The translations under genes were made by a program, and so were the position numbers. Shown here piece after piece: positions 16,495-25,545 of a stretch of DNA of 64,000 nucleotides (positions are counted from its first letter, which is position 1; each line of letters begins with the position of its first letter). The DNA comes from Flavobacteria bacterium GWA2_35_26 (lineage in GTDB: Bacteria > Bacteroidota > Bacteroidia > Flavobacteriales > Flavobacteriaceae): NCBI GenBank assembly GCA_001800905.1, contig MGWH01000006.1:248001-312000 (forward strand), read 5' to 3'. The notes under the pieces were generated by a model. It had not been told where the DNA came from, did no database searches, and was given only the letters and a program-made list of their open reading frames with translations.

Positions 16495-17580
16495 ATGGAA
16501 CAATTTGTAGTATCTGCGCGCAAATACCGTCCGCAAACATTTAAAGATGTTGTGGGGCAAAAAGCCATTACTAATACTTTGTTGAATGCCATTGAAAACA
16601 ATCACTTGGCCTCTGCCCTTTTATTTACAGGACCTCGTGGAGTTGGTAAAACTACTTGTGCTCGAATTTTGGCACGAAAAATCAACCAACCTGGATATGA
16701 TGATCCGAATGAAGATTTTGCTTTCAATGTTTTTGAATTGGATGCGGCTTCGAACAACTCAGTAGATGACATTCGCAACTTGATTGACCAAGTGCGTATA
16801 CCGCCACAAACCGGACAATACAAAGTATATATCATTGATGAGGTGCATATGTTATCTTCGGCCGCTTTTAATGCATTTTTGAAAACATTAGAAGAACCGC
16901 CTAAACATGCTATTTTCATTTTGGCAACGACCGAAAAACATAAAATTATTCCAACGATTTTATCTCGTTGTCAAATATTTGATTTCAAAAGAATCACTGT
17001 TAAAGATGCCAAAGAACATCTTGCCGAGGTTGCCACTAGTCAAGGCGTGCAATTTGAAGACGACGCTTTGCATATTATTGCTCAAAAAGCAGATGGTGCT
17101 ATGCGTGATGCATTGTCAATTTTTGACCGTGTCGTTTCGTTCTGCGGGAACAATTTAACCCGTCAAGCCGTTACTGAGAACTTGAATGTGTTGGATTATG
17201 AAACCTACATCAATGTAACCGAATTGATTTTGGAAAACAAAATTCCAGAATTGTTAGTTGCATTTAATGAGATCTTATCCAAAGGATTTGATGCTCATCA
17301 TTTTGTTTCTGGATTAGCCTCTCATTTCAGAGATCTATTGGTTTCCAAAAACCCGGCAACACTTTCTTTATTAGAAGTTGGCGAACAAGCGCAACAAATG
17401 TATGGTGTACAAGCACAAAAATGCGATGCTAATTTCTTATTAAAAGGAATCGAAATTGCCAATGATTGTGATCTAAAATACAAAGTCAGTCAAAATCAAC
17501 GACTCTTAGTTGAACTTTGCTTAATGCAATTGGCCTCCATCACTTTCGATGGAGAAAAAAAAAAGTTGAGCAATTTATAA
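16495..17580 (+). CDS. dnaX: DNA polymerase III gamma/tau, zero-frame (gamma-like) product
   Basis: Clamp-loader ATPase of the replicative polymerase. Read straight through, the frame gives 361 residues: Walker A GPRGVGKT (46-53), DELDA-like FELDAASNN, Walker B IIDEVHMLS, sensor I ATTEKHKI with SRCQIFDF, and the clamp-loader collar domain up to LCLMQLASITFDGE. It then meets ten A (17555-17564) and stops five codons later (KKKLSNL). The rest of the protein continues in the -1 frame from 17565. This mirrors E. coli, where slippage on A AAA AAG yields gamma and tau. The four-cysteine zinc module normally between Walker A and the DAASN motif is absent; the segment there is short and acidic. Confidence 0.88.
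   Translation: MEQFVVSARKYRPQTFKDVVGQKAITNTLLNAIENNHLASALLFTGPRGVGKTTCARILARKINQPGYDDPNEDFAFNVFELDAASNNSVDDIRNLIDQVRIPPQTGQYKVYIIDEVHMLSSAAFNAFLKTLEEPPKHAIFILATTEKHKIIPTILSRCQIFDFKRITVKDAKEHLAEVATSQGVQFEDDALHIIAQKADGAMRDALSIFDRVVSFCGNNLTRQAVTENLNVLDYETYINVTELILENKIPELLVAFNEILSKGFDAHHFVSGLASHFRDLLVSKNPATLSLLEVGEQAQQMYGVQAQKCDANFLLKGIEIANDCDLKYKVSQNQRLLVELCLMQLASITFDGEKKKLSNL
17555..17564 (+). promoter_or_regulatory. A10 slippery run in dnaX (probable programmed -1 frameshift)
   Basis: Ten A followed by G. In the zero frame the last codons are AAA AAG preceded by A, exactly the heptamer A AAA AAG used by E. coli dnaX. Slipping back one base joins GEKKK to VEQFIIPPTYF and opens 231 more codons. 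RNA polymerase slippage on the A-run is an alternative, as in Thermus dnaX. I see no strong downstream hairpin. Confidence 0.6.
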
Positions 17581-18260
17581 TTCCGCCCACTTACTTTAAA
17601 AATGCTGGTTATTCAATAGTTGAAGTTGTCCAAAGAAGTACAGGTAACCAAAAGGTAGAAGAAACAATTTCTACAGCACCAGTAATCTCTTCTCCAGAAA
17701 TTGTAGAAACTGATACTGATGTAGTCATTGAAACACCTACAACTACTGTTGAACCAATTATTGAAGTGCCAAAACCTAATATTTCTAACGAATCCGAAGC
17801 GAAAGTTTCAGCACTTTCTTTATCAAGTATTCGGGCTAAAAAAGCGCTTGAGGAAACCTCCAAAACTTTTGTAAAAGAAGCCGTTCACTTGCCTACAGAA
17901 TCATTCACGGAAACTGAAATGTTATTGCAATGGAATAAGTACGCACAGCGTTTGGGCGACAAGGGGTACAAAATTATGGAATCCTTGTTGTTAATCAATG
18001 ATCCCGTTTTAAATGGAACGCATATCACTATTGAATTACCTAACGAAGGATCCAAATTGGATTTTGAAAGTGAAAAACTTGGATTGTTGGGCTATTTGAA
18101 AGGGCATTTACACAACCACGACATTACAATTGAAGTAATTGTAAATGAAAGCTTTGAAAGCAAACGTAGTTTCAATGACCAAGATCGTTACAACCGTCTA
18201 CAACAACTCAATCCGAATATTGAATTATTAAGAACAACATTCGGATTGGATATTACTTAA
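17565..18260 (+). CDS. dnaX: DNA polymerase III tau C-terminal part (-1 frame of dnaX)
   Basis: About 231 codons in the frame reached by a -1 shift at the A10 run (the frame is open upstream as far as 17517). It carries the tau-specific part: a Ser/Thr/Val/Glu/Pro-rich linker to about 17860, then a conserved C-terminal domain starting at TETEMLLQWNKYAQRLGDKG and ending NIELLRTTFGLDIT, as in other flavobacterial DnaX proteins. That conservation shows the frame is under selection and is not a shadow. It could in principle be made as a separate protein, but the only in-frame ATG near its start (17517) lies inside the upstream coding region and would add nonsense residues. Confidence 0.8.
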   Translation, partial: VEQFIIPPTYFKNAGYSIVEVVQRSTGNQKVEETISTAPVISSPEIVETDTDVVIETPTTTVEPIIEVPKPNISNESEAKVSALSLSSIRAKKALEETSKTFVKEAVHLPTESFTETEMLLQWNKYAQRLGDKGYKIMESLLLINDPVLNGTHITIELPNEGSKLDFESEKLGLLGYLKGHLHNHDITIEVIVNESFESKRSFNDQDRYNRLQQLNPNIELLRTTFGLDIT

Positions 18261-18269
18261 CTGTACCTA

Positions 18270-19160
18270 TTAAATTTTGCCGTAGTACATGGCTTTGACA
18301 ATTCCGTCTGCTAAACCAATTTTCGGTACATAGATATTTCGGGCACCACTCCATTTCATGGCATTCAAATAAATTCGAGTAGCTGGAATAATTACGTCCG
18401 CACGATCTGAATTCAAACCTAGTTCTGAAATTCGTTGCTCATAGGTCAATGAATTCAAAAAGGCATATTGTGAATTCATATAAATATAAGAAAGTGGTTT
18501 ATCTTGTGATTTACCTGACATTTTAAACAACTTATTGATATTCCCTCCAGAACCAATTAAGGTAACTTCATCGTATTCTTGAGTGTTGGTACGAATCCAT
18601 TTTTCAATTTCGTCCCAAACGACATCGTGCACCATATCATTTAATAAACGAACGGTACCTGCTTTAAAAGATCTTGACACAATCATTTTACTGTCAGAAA
18701 ACAAAGTGAATTCGGTACTACCACCACCAACATCCACAAAAAGATAGGTTTTGTCCGTTTTAATCAAACTGTGTAAATCACTAGAAGCAATAATGGCTGC
18801 TTCTTTTTTACCATCAATAATTTCAATTTTTATTCCGGTTTTCTTTTTAATGATTTCTGTAACTTCTTTACCGTTATAAGCTTCACGCATTGCCGAGGTA
18901 GCAAAGGCTTTGTAATGCTCTACTTTGTGCACTTTCATTAAAAGATTGAATGCTTTCATTGCATCGCACATTCTATCAATATTTTCTTCAGAAATTGCAC
19001 CAACCGTAAAAGCATCTTGTCCTAAACGAATTGGAACACGAACTAAGGAACTTTTATTGAATTGTGTTTCCTTGTCGTCTTGTTCTACAATATTGGCAAT
19101 AAGCAATCGCATGGCATTGGAACCAATATCGATAGCGGCGTATTTTTTTATATTTAGCAT
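18270..19160 (-). CDS. Ppx/GppA-family exopolyphosphatase
   Basis: A 296-residue ASKHA-fold phosphatase of the Ppx/GppA family, which removes terminal phosphates from polyphosphate or from pppGpp. Seen: phosphate-1 loop AAIDIGSNAMRLLIANI, phosphate-2 loop FVDVGGGSTEFTLF and the GSGGNINKL segment. At this length it has only the catalytic core, lacking the C-terminal HD-like domain of E. coli Ppx. It lies 44 bases downstream of ppk1, so polyphosphate synthesis and breakdown are encoded together. Confidence 0.9.
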   Translation of the reverse strand: MLNIKKYAAIDIGSNAMRLLIANIVEQDDKETQFNKSSLVRVPIRLGQDAFTVGAISEENIDRMCDAMKAFNLLMKVHKVEHYKAFATSAMREAYNGKEVTEIIKKKTGIKIEIIDGKKEAAIIASSDLHSLIKTDKTYLFVDVGGGSTEFTLFSDSKMIVSRSFKAGTVRLLNDMVHDVVWDEIEKWIRTNTQEYDEVTLIGSGGNINKLFKMSGKSQDKPLSYIYMNSQYAFLNSLTYEQRISELGLNSDRADVIIPATRIYLNAMKWSGARNIYVPKIGLADGIVKAMYYGKI

Positions 19161-19204
19161 TAAATCAAATCTAAGTAAATTAGTTCAAGACAAGAGTATA
19201 AGTT

Positions 19205-21346
19205 TTACTCTTCTCCATTTAACATGTTTTTATAATAATTATAGGTTTCCAATTGCGCTCTAAAAATAGGTTTATTACCTCTTTGACGGTATTTGTTATC
19301 CAATAAATGCGAATGCAATCTTGCTTTAACATTACCTTGCCAACCTAAATCGAAATTATCAATCAACTCTCTTTTAATATCTTCATCGTAAATTGGACAG
19401 GTTACCTCTACCCTTCCATCTAAATTACGAGTCATCATATCGGCGGAAGAAATATAAACTTCTGGATCGCCAGCATTACCAAAAATATAAATTCGGGAAT
19501 GTTCCAAATAATTGTCCACGATACTAATGGCTTCAATATTCTCGCTCATTCCAGGAATACCAGGAATCAAAGAACAAATTCCTCTAACTTCTAATTGAAT
19601 GTTTACTCCAGCGTTACTCGCTTCATACAATTTGTCAATCATTTCGATATCAGACAAACTATTCATTTTCAATTTCATATAGGTAGTTCTGCCTTCTTTA
19701 GCATGAGAAATCTCCCTATTTATCAGCTTATTAAATTTATTTCTTGTGAAATGCGGAGAAGTAATAATGTGCTGATAATTGTAAATTCGATAATTGATTT
19801 CGAAAAATTCAAAAACTTTAGAAACGTCTTTTAGTATTTTTTGGTGTGCTGTAAACAAGGTAACATCAGTATATACTTTTGCAGTAGATTCATTAAAATT
19901 TCCTGTAGAAATAATACCATAGCGATGAATTTTGTTTCCTTCTTGTCTTTCGATTACACATATTTTACTGTGTACTTTTAAGCCTTTCACACCAAAAATA
20001 AGCTCAATACCTTCCATTTGCATTTGCTCTGAATAAAAGATATTACTCGCTTCATCAAAACGGGCTTGCAATTCGATTTGAACAGTTACTTTTTTTCCGT
20101 TTTTAGCTGCATTGATTAGCGAACTAATAATTCGTGAATTTTTGGCTAATCGGTATAAGGTAATTTTGATTGAAGTCACAGCTGGATCTAATGCAGCTTC
20201 TCTCAAAAACTTAATCACATAGGAATACGATTGATAAGGTGCGCTAACCAAATAATCTTTGGCTGCAATTTTTTTCATTATATTTTCATCCAAACTCAAA
20301 CCCGGCAATGGCAAAGGCGTATTGGTCTTGTATAATAAGTCAAATCTACCCAGGTTTGGAAAATCCATATAGTCTCTTCGATTATGGTATTTCCCTCCAG
20401 GAATGATACTATCGGTAGCATCAATTTTCATATTGGTTAAGAAAAAATCTAAGGTATCTTTGTCAATGTTTTGATCATAAATAAATCGTACTGGCTCACC
20501 TATTCTTCGATCTTTTACACTTGACGCAATTTTTTCAAGCATACTTTTACTCAAGTCACTATCTATATCCAACTGCGCATCTCGAGTAATTTTAATCATG
20601 TGGGCATCCACACTTTCGTAATCAAAAATGTCAAAAATTTTATCGAGATTCAAACGAAGAACATCGTCAAGCATTATAACATATTGCTTTTCGCCCTCTG
20701 GAGGCAAAACCACAAAACGGTTTATTGTTTTAGGGATTTCGATTACAGCATAAAGAATTTCTTTCTTGTTTTTTGGAGATTTTTCTTTGGAACTTCTTTT
20801 CAATAAAGAACGAAGATTGAAAGAACTCTTTTCTATTTCATCTGACAAACCATTGAGCACCAATTTAACTGCCAAATAACCCGAAGTATCTTTTAAAACA
20901 GGAAAATGATCCAAATCATTTAGGATGATAGTAACCAGTTCAGGACTTACTTTTTGTACAAAAAAATCTTTTAAATACAATTCTTGGTCTGGAGTCACAT
21001 CGTTCTCATCGATGGTAAAAATATTTTCTTTTTCTAATCGAGCTTCAATATCATTCAATATCTCCAAACTCTCTGCTTGCTGATTAATTACAATCTCCGT
21101 AATATCATGTAATAACTGACTTGATGAAATTCCGTTAAAATATTTTTCTCCCGAAATTCCGGTTAACGTCAATCGTCGAATGGCAGCAAAACGAACTCTA
21201 AAAAACTCATCCAAATTATTTGAAAAAATTCCCAAAAATCGCATTCGATCTAATAAGGGAACCGTCACATCTCCCGCTTCTTGTAGCACTCGGGCATTAA
21301 AAGCCAACCAGCTTTTCTCTCTATCAATATATCTTTGTTGCAACAC
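19205..21346 (-). CDS. ppk1: Polyphosphate kinase 1
   Basis: Polymerises the gamma-phosphate of ATP into inorganic polyphosphate at the membrane periphery. The protein has 713 residues, normal for PPK1. Seen: N-terminal RYIDREKSWLAFNARVLQEA, the autophosphorylated histidine in GLKVHSKICVIE, the STGNFNESTAKVYTD loop, and the second histidine in YLEHSRIYIF. The start is a GTG at 21346, five bases after the sixA-like stop; no ATG is available in frame. The middle gene of a sixA-like - ppk1 - ppx run. Confidence 0.95.
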   Translation of the reverse strand: MLQQRYIDREKSWLAFNARVLQEAGDVTVPLLDRMRFLGIFSNNLDEFFRVRFAAIRRLTLTGISGEKYFNGISSSQLLHDITEIVINQQAESLEILNDIEARLEKENIFTIDENDVTPDQELYLKDFFVQKVSPELVTIILNDLDHFPVLKDTSGYLAVKLVLNGLSDEIEKSSFNLRSLLKRSSKEKSPKNKKEILYAVIEIPKTINRFVVLPPEGEKQYVIMLDDVLRLNLDKIFDIFDYESVDAHMIKITRDAQLDIDSDLSKSMLEKIASSVKDRRIGEPVRFIYDQNIDKDTLDFFLTNMKIDATDSIIPGGKYHNRRDYMDFPNLGRFDLLYKTNTPLPLPGLSLDENIMKKIAAKDYLVSAPYQSYSYVIKFLREAALDPAVTSIKITLYRLAKNSRIISSLINAAKNGKKVTVQIELQARFDEASNIFYSEQMQMEGIELIFGVKGLKVHSKICVIERQEGNKIHRYGIISTGNFNESTAKVYTDVTLFTAHQKILKDVSKVFEFFEINYRIYNYQHIITSPHFTRNKFNKLINREISHAKEGRTTYMKLKMNSLSDIEMIDKLYEASNAGVNIQLEVRGICSLIPGIPGMSENIEAISIVDNYLEHSRIYIFGNAGDPEVYISSADMMTRNLDGRVEVTCPIYDEDIKRELIDNFDLGWQGNVKARLHSHLLDNKYRQRGNKPIFRAQLETYNYYKNMLNGEE

Positions 21347-21351
21347 GTAAA

Positions 21352-21837
21352 TTATTTTAAATCTTTAGGAAATACAGTCTTTAAAATTCTCCCTTTTTTA
21401 ATACTATTCCATTGGTCTTCTTCAAATTGAATGGAAACAAAACCAGAAGTAGGAACATTTGGCAGAACGTAATCTCCAAATTTATTAACAAAATTTGTAA
21501 TAGCCTCATTATGGCCGAAAAGAATAACAGTTTCGTAAAGATTATTGCACGATTTAATAACTTTTTCCAATTGAGATTCGTCAAAAGTGTATAAATCCTC
21601 CCTGTAAATAATATTCTCTATTGGAAAGGATATGTTTTGAGCAAAAATCAGCGCCGTTTCAGAGGCTCTTTTTGCAATACTACTCCAAAACAAAAATGTT
21701 TTAGGAATATAATTTGAAATAGCAGAAGAAACCAAATGTGCATCAACAATTCCTCGATGCAACAGCGGACGGTCAACGTCTTGAAGTGGTGCTTCCCAAC
21801 TGGATTTGGCGTGTCTTACTAAGATTACATTTTTCAA
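21352..21837 (-). CDS. SixA-type histidine phosphatase
   Basis: A 161-residue phosphohistidine phosphatase of the histidine phosphatase superfamily. Seen: the catalytic RHAKS box right after the start (VILVRHAKSSWE), the second arginine region SSIAKRASETALIF, and the second catalytic histidine in LFGHNEAIT. SixA proteins remove phosphate from phosphohistidines of signalling or phosphotransfer proteins; here the substrate is unknown, and the neighbour ppk1 is itself a phosphohistidine enzyme. The only usable start is a TTG at 21837, since the frame has no ATG before the catalytic box. Confidence 0.85.
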   Translation of the reverse strand: MKNVILVRHAKSSWEAPLQDVDRPLLHRGIVDAHLVSSAISNYIPKTFLFWSSIAKRASETALIFAQNISFPIENIIYREDLYTFDESQLEKVIKSCNNLYETVILFGHNEAITNFVNKFGDYVLPNVPTSGFVSIQFEEDQWNSIKKGRILKTVFPKDLK

Positions 21838-21969
21838 AATAGCGTGAGAATTAAAAGTTACAACGATTATTATCTAACCGAAAAAATTTCTTTACTCCAC
21901 AATTTACAAAAGTTTCAAACACTAATTACATTTACTATGGATAAATAAATATCCTTACTAAATCCAATC

Positions 21970-22614
21970 TTATGGAGATAAGCGATCTATTTTCCAAGAA
22001 AAATCAGACTGCGCTTGGTAACGAATTCGATCATGAAGTCTATTGGGTCTTCCCTGCCAGAACTCCACTTCAAGAGGTGTTACTAAAAATCCGCCCCAAT
22101 GTTCGGGTCTTGGAATTACCATTCCTTCGAAATTAGCTTCTAATTGTTTCAAGTTATCTTCTAAAAAGTCTCTAGAAGGCACAACTTCGGATTGATTTGA
22201 CACAATAGCTCCTAACTTACTCCCGTCGGGTCTTGAAGCAAAATAATTGTCTGAGATAACTTCAGCAGTTTTTTGAGCAATTCCTTTGATGATCACTTGA
22301 CGTTCCAGGCTGTGCCAAAAGAAGGACAAACATACATGTGGATTAGCAGTTATGGCTTTTCCTTTTTCGGAATTGTAATTGGTATAAAAAACAAATCCTT
22401 CTTCATTGAATTTCTTTAACAAAACGACTCTCGATTTTGGAAATCCATCCAAACCAATCGTAGCAACAGTCATAGCGTTTACTTCATCAGTGCCGCCAAA
22501 ATCTTCTACTTCATGAAACCAACGATTGAATAAATTAATTGGATCCTCAGGTATTGAAGTTTCTAACAATTCACTTTTGTCATAGGTTTTTCTGTAATCG
22601 CTTAAATCTTTCAT
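21970..22614 (-). CDS. pdxH: Pyridoxamine 5'-phosphate oxidase
   Basis: FMN-dependent oxidase that makes pyridoxal 5'-phosphate from its pyridoxine or pyridoxamine form; last step and salvage of vitamin B6. The protein has 214 residues. Seen: FNRWFHEVEDFGG, the FMN-binding KSRVVLLKKFNEEGFVFYTN, and the C-terminal signature EFWQGRPNRLHDRIRYQ. It is followed upstream by rnz with a 14-base gap, so the STAS-like gene, rnz and pdxH look like one transcript. Confidence 0.95.
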   Translation of the reverse strand: MKDLSDYRKTYDKSELLETSIPEDPINLFNRWFHEVEDFGGTDEVNAMTVATIGLDGFPKSRVVLLKKFNEEGFVFYTNYNSEKGKAITANPHVCLSFFWHSLERQVIIKGIAQKTAEVISDNYFASRPDGSKLGAIVSNQSEVVPSRDFLEDNLKQLEANFEGMVIPRPEHWGGFLVTPLEVEFWQGRPNRLHDRIRYQAQSDFSWKIDRLSP

Positions 22615-22628
22615 ATGAATTTTATGTT

Positions 22629-23534
22629 TTACAATTCAAAGGTTTTTCCGTCATCGGCCAAGAGCACTTCAGGAAATATAGTTTTTGCTTCTTCTTGAAA
22701 TACGGTTATACTATCGTATCGCGTAGAATAATGCCCTAAAATTAACTGTTTTACATTGGCTTTCAAAGCAATTCGTGCTGCTTGTTTTGCCGTGGAATGC
22801 AAGGTCTTTAGTGCCAAGGCATCTTCTGATTCTAAAAAAGTCGATTCGTGATACAAAACATCTACGTTCTCAATAATTGAAAGTATAGCTTCGTGATAAA
22901 CGGTATCTGAACAAAAGGCATAACTTTTAGGTTGAATGGGGTCAAATGTCAATCTTGTATTGGAAATAATTCGACCATCTTCTAAACTAATATCTTTTCC
23001 GTTTTTAATTTTTTGATAATAACAGCTCTCAATTTCATGATTCAGGATAGCGTCCATATTCAACTTGCGCTCTCCCAGTTTTTCTTGAAATAAAAATCCA
23101 TTCGTATATACTCTGTGTTTTAAAGGTATGGTTGTAACTACCACTTTATCATCTTCAAAAATAGTCTCACTTACCTCCGACTCTAATTCGTGAAAATACA
23201 AATCGTAATTGGTCCAAGAATTTGACAATCGCAATTGCAATAAAATGATTTCTTTGATTCCTTTTGGACCATAAATGTGAAGATCGGTGGTTCTTCCTAA
23301 CAAACTAAAAGTAGAAATTAAACCAATCAATCCGAAAAAATGATCCCCATGCAAATGGGAAATAAACACCTGATTGATTTTGGAAAACTTAATCTTATTT
23401 TTCCGAAGTTGTACTTGAGTTCCTTCGCCACAATCAATCAAAAACATACGGTTTTTAATTTCCAATACTTGAGAAGTCGGATTGGTAATTGTTCGTGGTG
23501 TAGCGGCATAACAGCCTAAAATAGTCAGTTTCAT
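22629..23534 (-). CDS. rnz: Ribonuclease Z
   Basis: Zinc endonuclease that cuts the 3' trailer from tRNA precursors lacking encoded CCA. The protein has 301 residues, the short (ELAC1) form. Seen: the metal-binding HLHGDHFFG, the AFCSDT motif, LYHESTF and the late histidine in ILGHYSTRY. Its ATG overlaps the stop of the preceding small gene by one base (TAATG), which implies translational coupling. Confidence 0.95.
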   Translation of the reverse strand: MKLTILGCYAATPRTITNPTSQVLEIKNRMFLIDCGEGTQVQLRKNKIKFSKINQVFISHLHGDHFFGLIGLISTFSLLGRTTDLHIYGPKGIKEIILLQLRLSNSWTNYDLYFHELESEVSETIFEDDKVVVTTIPLKHRVYTNGFLFQEKLGERKLNMDAILNHEIESCYYQKIKNGKDISLEDGRIISNTRLTFDPIQPKSYAFCSDTVYHEAILSIIENVDVLYHESTFLESEDALALKTLHSTAKQAARIALKANVKQLILGHYSTRYDSITVFQEEAKTIFPEVLLADDGKTFEL

Positions 23535-23866
23535 TAAAATCCTAAATCACGTTCTATTTCTTCCATCTCAATAATATCGTGTGCTTCCAAATTAGAAGGA
23601 ACCACAACTAATTGAGCAGGGACCGCATTAAAATCAACTCCTTCTGCAACTACAACAAAAGATTTTTTTAGTTTTTTATGTTGTTTAGCTAAAGGCAATA
23701 GTAATTTTAAATCTTCGAGAGTAATCGATTTATTATGAGATAAATCAATAATTAAATTGTGTGAGTCAAAAGAAGTATTGGATTGCGACACTTTATCCAA
23801 AAATGAAGCAAAATCTCCTTGAGTATCTTTAATAGTAATCGTATGTCCTTTTTGATCTACTTTCAT
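23534..23866 (-). CDS. Small STAS-like protein, unknown function
   Basis: A 110-residue protein translationally coupled to rnz. Homologues are often labelled ribonuclease Z because of this neighbourhood, but there is no metal-binding motif. The pattern of strand, strand (HTITIKDTQ), helix, strand (HNLIIDLSHN), helix, strand (KKSFVVVAEG) resembles a STAS fold as in anti-sigma-factor antagonists, without an obvious phosphorylatable serine in the standard place. First gene of the run with rnz and pdxH. Function not known to me. Confidence 0.75.
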   Translation of the reverse strand: MKVDQKGHTITIKDTQGDFASFLDKVSQSNTSFDSHNLIIDLSHNKSITLEDLKLLLPLAKQHKKLKKSFVVVAEGVDFNAVPAQLVVVPSNLEAHDIIEMEEIERDLGF

Positions 23867-23923
23867 AAATGGAAATTAATACTGTGAACAGTTATTTTAG
23901 TATAGTAAACAAGTTTTAAAAAA

Positions 23924-24850
23924 CTATTGAATTTTAGAAGCTAAAAGATAGATCACCGCCATTCGAATAGCCACTCCATTTTCAACTTGATCTAAGATAA
24001 CTGATTGTTGTGAGTCGGCAACATCGCTTGTAATTTCAACTCCACGGTTAATTGGTCCCGGGTGCATGATTACAATTTCTTTATTAAGTGAATCCAATAG
24101 GTTTATATCCACTCCATATTGTTGTGCATATTCTCTTGTAGATGGAAAATAATTCACATCCATACGTTCGTTTTGAACTCGCAACATATTGGCTACGTCA
24201 CACCATTCTAATGCTTTACGTAGATTTGGCTCTACTGTTACTCCAAGTGATTCAATGTGCTTCGGAATTAACGTTTTAGGACCGCATACTTTGACTTCGG
24301 AACCTTGCATTTGCAAAGCATAAATATTAGACAAGGCTACTCGAGAGTGCAAAATATCTCCGACGATCACTACTTTTTTACCCGCTACATCTCCTAATTT
24401 TTCGCGAATCGAATAACTATCTAGCAAAGCTTGTGTAGGATGTTCATGAGCCCCATCCCCCGCGTTGACAATACTTGCTTTTACATTTTTAGATAAGAAA
24501 TAAGCCGCTCCAGGATTTGCATGTCGCATGACTACCATATCCACTTTCATGGAAAGTATGTTATTTACAGTATCTATAAGTGTTTCTCCTTTTTTAACCG
24601 AAGACTGTGCTGCCGAAAAACTAATCACATCAGCTGACAATCGTTTTTGGGCTAATTCAAATGAAAGTTTGGTTCGGGTACTGTTTTCAAAAAAGATATT
24701 GGCAATGGTAATGTCTCGCAAAGAAGGAACTTTCTTAATAGGTCGATTGATAACTTCCTTAAAATGATCAGCGGTTTCAAAAATTAAGTCAATATCATTT
24801 TTGTTGATATATTTAATTCCTAATAAATGATTTACGCTTAATTCTTTCAT
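23924..24850 (-). CDS. pyrB: Aspartate carbamoyltransferase, catalytic chain
   Basis: Joins carbamoyl phosphate and aspartate to carbamoyl-aspartate, the committed step of pyrimidine synthesis. From the ATG at 24850 the protein has 308 residues, the usual length (an in-frame TTG at 24862 is less likely). Seen: the carbamoyl-phosphate loop FENSTRTKLSFELA, DGAHEHPTQALLDS, the aspartate-binding MLRVQNERMD and the late MHPGPINRG. No pyrI regulatory chain is nearby. It is directly downstream of pyrR (36 bases), forming a pyrR-pyrB unit. Confidence 0.95.
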   Translation of the reverse strand: MKELSVNHLLGIKYINKNDIDLIFETADHFKEVINRPIKKVPSLRDITIANIFFENSTRTKLSFELAQKRLSADVISFSAAQSSVKKGETLIDTVNNILSMKVDMVVMRHANPGAAYFLSKNVKASIVNAGDGAHEHPTQALLDSYSIREKLGDVAGKKVVIVGDILHSRVALSNIYALQMQGSEVKVCGPKTLIPKHIESLGVTVEPNLRKALEWCDVANMLRVQNERMDVNYFPSTREYAQQYGVDINLLDSLNKEIVIMHPGPINRGVEITSDVADSQQSVILDQVENGVAIRMAVIYLLASKIQ

Positions 24851-24886
24851 TTTTCTTTCCAATTATATATTAATGAATGGCTGTTC

Positions 24887-25426
24887 TTAATTTGTAATTA
24901 AATAAACGCCATCTTCTCCATCATTTTCTTTCCAACACACTTTTACTTTTTCATTATTGATTGCATCGACCTGTCTTCCTCTATAATCAGGTTGTATCGG
25001 TAAATTACGACTAAAACGTCTGTCAATCAAGACCAACAATTCAATTTCAGAAGGTCGTCCAAAAGATTGAATCGCTGTTAAAGCCGAGCGAATGCTACGT
25101 CCAGTAAACAAAACGTCATCAATAAAAATGACTTTTTTATTTTCAACAATAAAATTGATATTGGTTTTATTCGCCTCCAAAGGTTTTTCAGTTCTTCTAA
25201 AATCATCTCTAAAGAAAGTGATGTCTAGATAACCTAATGTAATTGCAGGAGTTTGGTACTCTTTTTCTAAAATTTCTTTCAAACGTTCTGCCAAGAAAAC
25301 GCCTCTAGGCTGAATACCTACAAGAATAGTATCTGAGAAATCTAAGTGTTTTTCAATTAATTGACAAGCCAAACGATGTAGTATGATAGTAACTTCTTTT
25401 GCAGTAAGTAATACTTTTTGACTCAT
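24887..25426 (-). CDS. pyrR: PyrR bifunctional regulator / uracil phosphoribosyltransferase
   Basis: A 179-residue phosphoribosyltransferase-fold protein. In Gram-positive bacteria PyrR binds pyr mRNA with UMP and causes attenuation, and it also has weak uracil phosphoribosyltransferase activity. Seen: the PRPP-binding VIFIDDVLFTGRSIRSA, ILVGIQPRGVFLAERL and LLVLIDRRFSRNLPI. The start MSQKVLLT at 25426 is chosen over an upstream in-frame ATG at 25492 by family length. Located directly before pyrB; I see no obvious attenuator between them in the 36-base gap, so any regulation would act at the leader before pyrR. Confidence 0.92.
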   Translation of the reverse strand: MSQKVLLTAKEVTIILHRLACQLIEKHLDFSDTILVGIQPRGVFLAERLKEILEKEYQTPAITLGYLDITFFRDDFRRTEKPLEANKTNINFIVENKKVIFIDDVLFTGRSIRSALTAIQSFGRPSEIELLVLIDRRFSRNLPIQPDYRGRQVDAINNEKVKVCWKENDGEDGVYLITN

Positions 25427-25507
25427 GGTAAAGTGTAATGTTTGGTTGGGCAAATATACAAATTCTGTTTTATGATTGATAATTAAAAACAACAGAAATA
25501 ATTATCC

Positions 25508-25535
25508 AAAAAAAAGCCTTGAAAATTCAAGGCTT
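25508..25535 (-). terminator. Terminator of the ABC-F gene
   Basis: Inverted repeat AAGCCTTGAA / TTCAAGGCTT at 25514-25535, followed on the minus strand by eight T. It lies 10 bases after the ABC-F stop codon. Confidence 0.88.
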
Positions 25536-25545
25536 AGAAAACTAT

